From Alitabrizicola rongguiensis (GTDB taxonomy: Bacteria > Pseudomonadota > Alphaproteobacteria > Rhodobacterales > Rhodobacteraceae): a stretch of 64,000 bases of DNA. Where the stretch lies: NCBI RefSeq assembly GCF_021491355.1, contig NZ_JAKENF010000004.1:124001-188000 (forward strand), written 5' to 3'. Shown piece after piece: positions 59,212-64,000 of this stretch (the first letter of the stretch is position 1; every line of letters starts with the position of its first letter). Made by a program: the position numbers and the translations under genes. The notes beneath the pieces are model-generated. The model saw nothing but the letters and a program-made list of their open reading frames with translations. It was not told the origin of the DNA and did no database searches.

Positions 59212-60861
59212 CTAACGCTCTGTGAGTTTCAACTCGATCCGCCGGTTCTGGGCGCGCGCCTCGGGCGTATCGCCAGAGGCGACCGGTCGATACTGGCCAA
59301 AGCCGGTCGCCGCCATCCGGTCGGGCGGGAAGCCAAGCTGGTCCTGCATGTAGCGCACGACAGCAAGTGCACGGGCCTGGCTGAGTTCCCAGTTGTCCTT
59401 GAACTGCCCGGTGCCGGACAGGGGCGTGTCATCTGTATGGCCATCAACCCGGATGATCCAGTCGATGCCCGGCGGAATCTGGTCCTTGATCTCGTCGAGG
59501 ATCTGCACAACGCCGGCAATCTGCGCCCTGCCCTCGGGCGAGAGGTCCGCCGAAGCGGGCTGGAACAGCACCTCGGACGAGAAGACGAAGCGGTCGCCGA
59601 CGATCCGAACACCCTCGCGGCCAGCCAACAGGTCACGCAGTTCGCCAAAGAACTCTGATCGGAACTTCTCCAATTCCTGAGCCTGATTTTTCGCTGTCGC
59701 AGCTTCGCCAGCCAGCTTTTTCGCCTCTTCCTCCAGCCGCTTGCGCTCGGCTTCCTCAAGCTCTGCGCGCCGCTTCTGCTCGGCGGCGACCTGCGCCAGA
59801 GCCGAGTTGAGCTGGTTGCCAAGGGAGTCGAGCTGCACCTGGCTTGATTCATCTCGAGCCTTGGCCGCATCGAGCAACGACTGAAGCGAACCGAGCTGCG
59901 CCGTGAGTTCGGCGATCTGCTGGTTGAGCAGAGCCACGCGCCGGGCGTTCTCGGTCGAGACGCTCTTTTCCTGATCCAGCGCCTGCTGCGCCACCGCAAG
60001 CAGACCAGCCCGCTTCTGCGCCTCGGTCAGCTGCTGGTCCAGATCGACCTTCGCCGCCTGTGCTGCGGCCAGAAGCGTCAGCGTCTCTTCCGCCTTCTTG
60101 CGCTGCTCCTCCAGCGCCAGCGTCATCGCCGTCAGTTCGGCATCCGAGTTCTTCAGCTTCTCGCGCAGTGCCTCTGCTGCCGCAGCCTCTGCCAGCCGGG
60201 CCTTCTCGGCGTCCGAAAGCTGGGTCTGGGTCGCGGCAATCTTGCTGTCCTTCTCGGCTGCCTGACGTTTCAAGTCTTCGATCAAAGCGTTCAGGGCATC
60301 TGCCTTTGCCGCGGCCAGGCGCGCTGCTTCGGTATTTGCGTCGATCTCGTCCCGCGCCTTGGCCAGCGCCAGGTTCAAGGCTTCCTGATCTGTGAGCAGT
60401 TTCGCCTTGGCCGCCTCGAGATCCGAGACCTGCGCGGTCAACGCGCTTGCCTCGCCTCGCGCCTTGTCCCGCTCTGCCAGAAGGCTCGCCACCTGCGCCT
60501 CGAAGCTGGTGATCCTGGCCTGGGCGTCGGTCAGCGCGCCCTGTGCGTCGGAAAGCTGCCCGCTCAATGTGGCGATGAGGGCCGCCTGTCGTTCCCCCTC
60601 GTCCTTCGCTGCGCCAAGCTGGCTTTGCAGGTTGGCAACATTCTGCTTTTCCAGACCAAGCGCATCCGCGAGTGTCGCGACCTGCGCTGTCAGGGAGTCC
60701 AGCTCGGTATCCTTTGTGGTGATCGTGTCGCGCAGAACGGACTGGACCAGAATGAAGATGGTCAGCACGAACATCAGCACCATCAGCAGCGAGGTCATCG
60801 CATCGACGAAACCCGGCCAGATCGGGCTTTCTGTCCGCGCGCCGCGCCGGAGCCGTGACAT
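59212..60861 (-). CDS. MotB/OmpA-type peptidoglycan-binding protein with long coiled coil
   Basis: The 549-residue protein has one N-terminal membrane helix (AMTSLLMVLMFVLTIFILVQ) with a MotB-like PGFVDAMTSLL context, then about 330 residues of Ala/Gln/Glu/Lys-rich coiled coil, and a C-terminal OmpA domain (RVDGHTDDTPL, LSQARALAVVRYM, NRRIELKLTE). It should span from the inner membrane to peptidoglycan. It lies 3 bases after the MotA-like gene. The order and coiled coil recall ZorB, but the family seems to be a chromosomal ExbB/OmpA pair. Confidence 0.87.
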   Translation of the reverse strand: MSRLRRGARTESPIWPGFVDAMTSLLMVLMFVLTIFILVQSVLRDTITTKDTELDSLTAQVATLADALGLEKQNVANLQSQLGAAKDEGERQAALIATLSGQLSDAQGALTDAQARITSFEAQVASLLAERDKARGEASALTAQVSDLEAAKAKLLTDQEALNLALAKARDEIDANTEAARLAAAKADALNALIEDLKRQAAEKDSKIAATQTQLSDAEKARLAEAAAAEALREKLKNSDAELTAMTLALEEQRKKAEETLTLLAAAQAAKVDLDQQLTEAQKRAGLLAVAQQALDQEKSVSTENARRVALLNQQIAELTAQLGSLQSLLDAAKARDESSQVQLDSLGNQLNSALAQVAAEQKRRAELEEAERKRLEEEAKKLAGEAATAKNQAQELEKFRSEFFGELRDLLAGREGVRIVGDRFVFSSEVLFQPASADLSPEGRAQIAGVVQILDEIKDQIPPGIDWIIRVDGHTDDTPLSGTGQFKDNWELSQARALAVVRYMQDQLGFPPDRMAATGFGQYRPVASGDTPEARAQNRRIELKLTER

Positions 60862-60864
60862 GGC

Positions 60865-62043
60865 CTAGCCCCGGCTTTGCGGAGCAAGCCGCGCGATCTG
60901 GCGGATTGCCGTGGTCAGCGCTGCGAGATCGGTGCGCAGGTCGGTGATGCTTTCCTGACGGCCGGCCGAGATCTCTTCCAGGATACGAAGGAGCTGCACG
61001 TCGATCGAGCGCAGACGCATCCGGCTTTCGGCATCGACATGCGCGCCCCCTTCTGGCAGGGCCAACGCCTCGGCAAGCTTCTCCTGCCCTTCGGCGATGC
61101 GGCGCAGAAGCGCGGTCTGCCCCGCATCCGCCTCCATTCGTCCTGCAACCCGCTCAACGGCGTCTGCCAGCTGTCCCAGGCGGTCATCGACCATCGCCCG
61201 GCTGATATCGGACTGTGTGTAAAGTGCCTGCAGGGTCTCCATCTGCTCGACCATTGTGTCGAGCGCCGCAGCAATCGCCGCGGCTTCGTTCGCCGGCGCT
61301 TCGCCGTCGCCAGACGAGAAACCAAGCCTAGTGATGGTCGACATCCACTCTTCCAGCTCGCGATAGAACCGGTTGGTGCCGTGGCCCGCAAAGAGCTCCA
61401 GCAGTCCGATCACGAGCGATCCAGCCAGACCCATGAGCGATGTCGAGAAGGCGGTGCCCATGCCGCTCAGCTGCTCTTCGATCCCGGCCATCAGGCCGTT
61501 GAAGGCATCGACCATGCTTTGCCCTTCCTGAGGAGCGAGCGCACGGATGGTGGCGACAATGCCGGGAACAGTGGTCGCGAGACCGTAGAAGGTGCCGAGC
61601 AGGCCAAGGAAGATCAGCAGGTTCGCAAGGTAACGGGTGATGTCGCGTTCCTCGTCGATCCGCGTCGCGACGGAATCGAGGATCGAACGCGCCGAGGTCG
61701 AGGAGATCTGCATCTTCGATCCGCGCGCCCTGAGCAGGGCCGCCAGCGGCGCAAGCAGGCTGGGCGGAAGTGTGGCCTCGCGCCCCGTCTGTTGCACGAC
61801 CCCCTTGATCCAGTTCACTGAATGGACGAGCTGGATCATCTGCCAGAAACACGACAGGACGCCGATCATGAAGACGAACAGGATCGCGCCGTTCAGCCAG
61901 GGGTTGGAGGCGAAGATTCCGCTCAGCGCCGGCAGCATGAACCAGACACCCACCGCGACAAGCGCGAGGACGATCAGCATCAGGAAAATCTGGCGCACCG
62001 GCTGGGTGAAGGACAGCTCTGAAACGGGAGCGGACTTCGCCAT
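60865..62043 (-). CDS. MotA/TolQ/ExbB-type membrane protein with cytoplasmic tail
   Basis: The 392-residue protein has membrane segments near residues 20, 50, 140 and 200. NLLIFLGLLGTFYGLATTVP then GIVATIRAL, and GMGTAFSTSLMGLAGSLVIG, match the MotA/TolQ/ExbB proton channel. The last 150 residues are a coiled-coil tail. The start MAKSAPVSELSF follows AGGAG. With the OmpA-type partner it probably forms an ion-driven motor. What it drives is unknown. Confidence 0.85.
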   Translation of the reverse strand: MAKSAPVSELSFTQPVRQIFLMLIVLALVAVGVWFMLPALSGIFASNPWLNGAILFVFMIGVLSCFWQMIQLVHSVNWIKGVVQQTGREATLPPSLLAPLAALLRARGSKMQISSTSARSILDSVATRIDEERDITRYLANLLIFLGLLGTFYGLATTVPGIVATIRALAPQEGQSMVDAFNGLMAGIEEQLSGMGTAFSTSLMGLAGSLVIGLLELFAGHGTNRFYRELEEWMSTITRLGFSSGDGEAPANEAAAIAAALDTMVEQMETLQALYTQSDISRAMVDDRLGQLADAVERVAGRMEADAGQTALLRRIAEGQEKLAEALALPEGGAHVDAESRMRLRSIDVQLLRILEEISAGRQESITDLRTDLAALTTAIRQIARLAPQSRG

Positions 62044-62137
62044 GTGGTCTCCTGACCGCTGTTGGTTGCGGTTGATCATAAGTGCACCCACAAGTTATGC
62101 CAACTGACAATCGGATGAGTGGTGCCGCTGCGAGGTC

Positions 62138-62662
62138 TCAGCCGGCCAGTTTTCGCACCCGGACATCAAGCCAGGTCAGATCGTCATCAGCGATTCCAAG
62201 CTCGGCCAGGTGATGGGCCGTACTGTAGAGGTAGTCGCGGTTTGATCCGCGCCCCCCCGCGGCCCGCAGGATGATCTGCGCCTGCTCTTCCAGCGGCAGT
62301 CCGCCGCAATACTGCTCGTGATGCGGGTCGATGACGTAAACCAGCGCCTCGACTTGGCGCCCGTCGCGCAGGGTCACGGGAAGCGAAGTCTCGAGATAAG
62401 CAGATGAAATCAGCTCGCGTTCGCGCAACGTCGCCAGCGTGCCGCCTTCCTCGCCCGGCGAGACCAGAAAGGCGACGCCGTCGCAATGTGCGCTTTCTGC
62501 CCGGTCAAGCGCCAACACCAGCCCTGGGTCCTCGACGGTCCCGCGGTGGTGGATCGACCGCATGCAGAAGCTGCGATGCCAGCCGTCCAGCCGCGCCACC
62601 TGGCGTTCAGCGACGGGAAAACCCGGGTTCCAGATCAGCGATCCATAGCCGAAGACCCACAT
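62138..62662 (-). CDS. Gamma-glutamylcyclotransferase (ChaC family)
   Basis: The 174-residue protein starts MWVFGYGSLIWNPGF, the substrate-binding YGSL motif. RERELISSAYLE supplies the probable catalytic Glu and VYVIDPHHEQYCGG is typical of ChaC. These enzymes split glutathione into 5-oxoproline and Cys-Gly. An earlier ATG adds 21 residues outside the family. It diverges from the DUF2125 gene. Confidence 0.9.
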   Translation of the reverse strand: MWVFGYGSLIWNPGFPVAERQVARLDGWHRSFCMRSIHHRGTVEDPGLVLALDRAESAHCDGVAFLVSPGEEGGTLATLRERELISSAYLETSLPVTLRDGRQVEALVYVIDPHHEQYCGGLPLEEQAQIILRAAGGRGSNRDYLYSTAHHLAELGIADDDLTWLDVRVRKLAG

Positions 62663-62740
62663 AGCTTTGATCCCACCGCCCTGTTCGCGCCTGCCGCCTG
62701 CCTGTAAACAGCAGCAGGAATGCATTGGAAAGGGGCAACG

Positions 62741-63724
62741 ATGCGGGTGGTCCTGTGGCTCGTGGCGGCGGTGGCGGTGCTATGGACGGGCTACTGGTTC
62801 GTCGGCTCGCGCAGTGTCGAGAAAGGTATCGAGGCCTGGGCGGCGAGCCAATCGGACTCGGGTCTGGAGGCAGGATACGAGGGGCTTTCGGTCGGCGGCT
62901 TCCCCGGCCGCTTCGACGTGGCGCTGACCGCCCCGCATCTGGCTGATCCAATGGCAGGGACGGGATGGAGCGCGCCAGATCTGCTGGTTACGGCGCTGGC
63001 CTACGCCCCCTGGCACCTGATCGCAATCTTTCCGCAGACGCAGACCGTGACCCTGCCCGACCAGACAGTCACCCTGACGGCCGAGAAACTGCTGGGCAGC
63101 GTGATCTTCGCGCCCGGAACCTCGATGGCGCTGCAGCGGACCCGCCTCTCGGGCAATGGCCTTGAGCTCGGATCGACGTTCGGCTGGCGGGCAGGTGCGG
63201 AGCAATTGAACTTTGCAACTGCAGTTCTGCAGGACGCCCGATCGCATGAGATCGGGCTAGAGATGCTGAAGGTCACACCCGACCCGGCGCTGAGCGCAGC
63301 CATGCCAGACCTGCCATCGCAGATCGACCGGCTGCACCTGGATGCGAGCGTGACCTTCGATCGACCGGTCGATGGGACGGCCGCCTCAACGCCGCTGCGG
63401 GTCACTGCGATCGAGGTCAAGGACCTGTCAGGCATCTGGGGGGACGCGGTTCTCGCCGGCAGCGGCAGGATCACCGCCGATGAGTTTGGTCGGGCCGAAG
63501 GGCAGATAGACCTGCGGTTGGACCACTGGCGCAAGCTGATGCCACTTCTGGTCGCCACGGGCACCGTCACCCCCGAAGTTGCCCCGACATGGGAGCGGAT
63601 GCTCGACTATCTCGCGCGGGATGGTGGAGGTGACCCAGACGTGCTGCAGCTTCCGCTGACCTATCGCGACGGTCGTGCGAGTCTGGGGCCGCTGCCGCTT
63701 GGACCGGCGCCGCAACTCAACTGA
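62741..63724 (+). CDS. DUF2125 domain-containing protein
   Basis: The 327-residue protein has one N-terminal membrane helix or signal (VVLWLVAAVAVLWTGYWFVG) and a beta-rich periplasmic body with YEGLSVGGFPGRFDVALTAP, which matches DUF2125. The fold resembles AsmA-like lipid-transfer proteins, but this is a guess. The ATG at 62741 follows AAAGGGG. It ends without a gap against the extensin-like gene. Confidence 0.82.
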   Translation: MRVVLWLVAAVAVLWTGYWFVGSRSVEKGIEAWAASQSDSGLEAGYEGLSVGGFPGRFDVALTAPHLADPMAGTGWSAPDLLVTALAYAPWHLIAIFPQTQTVTLPDQTVTLTAEKLLGSVIFAPGTSMALQRTRLSGNGLELGSTFGWRAGAEQLNFATAVLQDARSHEIGLEMLKVTPDPALSAAMPDLPSQIDRLHLDASVTFDRPVDGTAASTPLRVTAIEVKDLSGIWGDAVLAGSGRITADEFGRAEGQIDLRLDHWRKLMPLLVATGTVTPEVAPTWERMLDYLARDGGGDPDVLQLPLTYRDGRASLGPLPLGPAPQLN

Positions 63725-64000
63725 TCAGTGGCAGTAGGGCCCGTTACGCTGATCAGCCGTGTCGAAATGCATGTGGTTCTTATGATAGCGGTCGCCATCG
63801 GGGCCAAGCGTGGTGCCGAAGATGCCGCAGGCGCCGCGATAAGCTGCCTTCATCGGCTTGCCGGCGCTCTTGCGCCAGTCGGATTCGACGCTGATGGTTT
63901 TGCCGCTTTCCAGCACGATTGCCCCGATGTCGACGGCGTTGCCCTTGCCATGTTCTGACAGTTTTGCGCCCTTGACGTTGTTACGCGGGCGGCAGGCATA
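63725..64000 (-). CDS. Extensin-like C-terminal domain protein, 3' part (5' end outside window)
   Basis: The frame is open to the window edge. The visible 91 residues hold the C-terminal end of the extensin-like family: ACRPRNNVKGAKLSEHGKGN then AVDIGAIVLESGKTI, and DGDRYHKNHMHFDTAD near the end. SEHGKGNAVDIG and HKNHMHFD match zinc-binding residues of D-Ala-D-Ala peptidase-like (M15) folds. A cell-wall function is likely but unproven. Confidence 0.85.
   Translation of the reverse strand, partial: YACRPRNNVKGAKLSEHGKGNAVDIGAIVLESGKTISVESDWRKSAGKPMKAAYRGACGIFGTTLGPDGDRYHKNHMHFDTADQRNGPYCH

Noticed and set aside
59212..62043. Zorya defence system (ZorAB)
   Set aside because: The two proteins have the ZorA/ZorB architecture, but no ZorC, ZorD or ZorE lies beside them, and the neighbours are ccdAB and chaC. 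Kept as a motor pair of unknown role.

Overview
The window is 64 kb of GC-rich, gene-dense chromosome from an alphaproteobacterium, almost certainly a member of the Rhodobacteraceae (Rhodobacterales). The evidence is mixed: a stand-alone F1-ATPase operon in the order delta-alpha-gamma-beta-epsilon without F0 genes, a DUF1150 gene next to hsp20, a VPLPA-CTERM protein, MidA- and PgeF-like genes downstream of lgt, a GreB-like factor that lacks the acidic tip, and many one- to four-base gene overlaps. It reads as core genome. I see no prophage, integron, insertion sequence or CRISPR array. The only accessory-looking module is a ccdAB toxin-antitoxin pair at 58.7-59.2 kb.

Layout. 0-1.3 kb: the 3' part of a D-2-hydroxyacid dehydrogenase gene and a sulfotransferase. 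1.3-10.0 kb: a long minus-strand fatty-acid beta-oxidation cluster (two MerR regulators, acyl-CoA dehydrogenase, small protein, GST-like protein, thiolase, two cupins, FadB-type multifunctional enzyme) with a set of ACGT-containing palindromes upstream. 10.1-12.4 kb: two coupled PaaI-type thioesterases and a MATE exporter. 12.4-18.5 kb: pyrD and a DUF952 gene, a periplasmic 5'-nucleotidase, tRNA-Gly, cardiolipin synthase and an M23 peptidase. 18.5-22.2 kb: an esterase diverging from a short ModE and modABC, with a dyad operator in front of modA. 22.2-25.3 kb: ubiK diverging from lgt-midA-pgeF. 25.5-30.6 kb: a small protein, an Lrp regulator diverging from trxB, a VPLPA-CTERM protein, and a fused ATP sulfurylase/APS kinase. 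30.6-33.4 kb: DUF1150-hsp20 with a ROSE-like RNA thermometer, a DUF465 protein, and purEK.

33.4-38.6 kb: lipase-like hydrolase, Nudix, Gre-like, GNAT, EamA transporter, a DUF4406-like protein diverging from a DeoR regulator, holin-like and DUF883-like membrane proteins. 38.7-40.8 kb: groESL with a perfect CIRCE element. 40.9-48.9 kb: TraB/GumN protein, Mn-dependent pyrophosphatase, HAD phosphatase, MaoC hydratase, ribF, YcgN, threonine aldolase, a DsbA-fold isomerase and prs. 48.9-54.2 kb: an H-type lectin gene and the F1-ATPase operon. 54.4-58.6 kb: a methyltransferase diverging from gloB, then clpA. 58.7-64 kb: ccdAB, a MotA/MotB-like (ExbB/OmpA) pair with long coiled coils, ChaC, DUF2125, and the 3' part of an extensin-like gene.

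The regulatory DNA stands out more than any single gene. It includes a ROSE-type thermometer candidate before hsp20, CIRCE before groES, a Mo-box-like dyad before modA, palindromes before the fatty-acid cluster, three 10-bp repeats before the DeoR gene, and two identical 14-bp sites resembling PhaR boxes. No wholly new system is obvious. The least explained elements are the cupins embedded in the beta-oxidation operon, the MotAB/ZorAB-like motor pair, and the lectin gene at the end of the ATP synthase operon.
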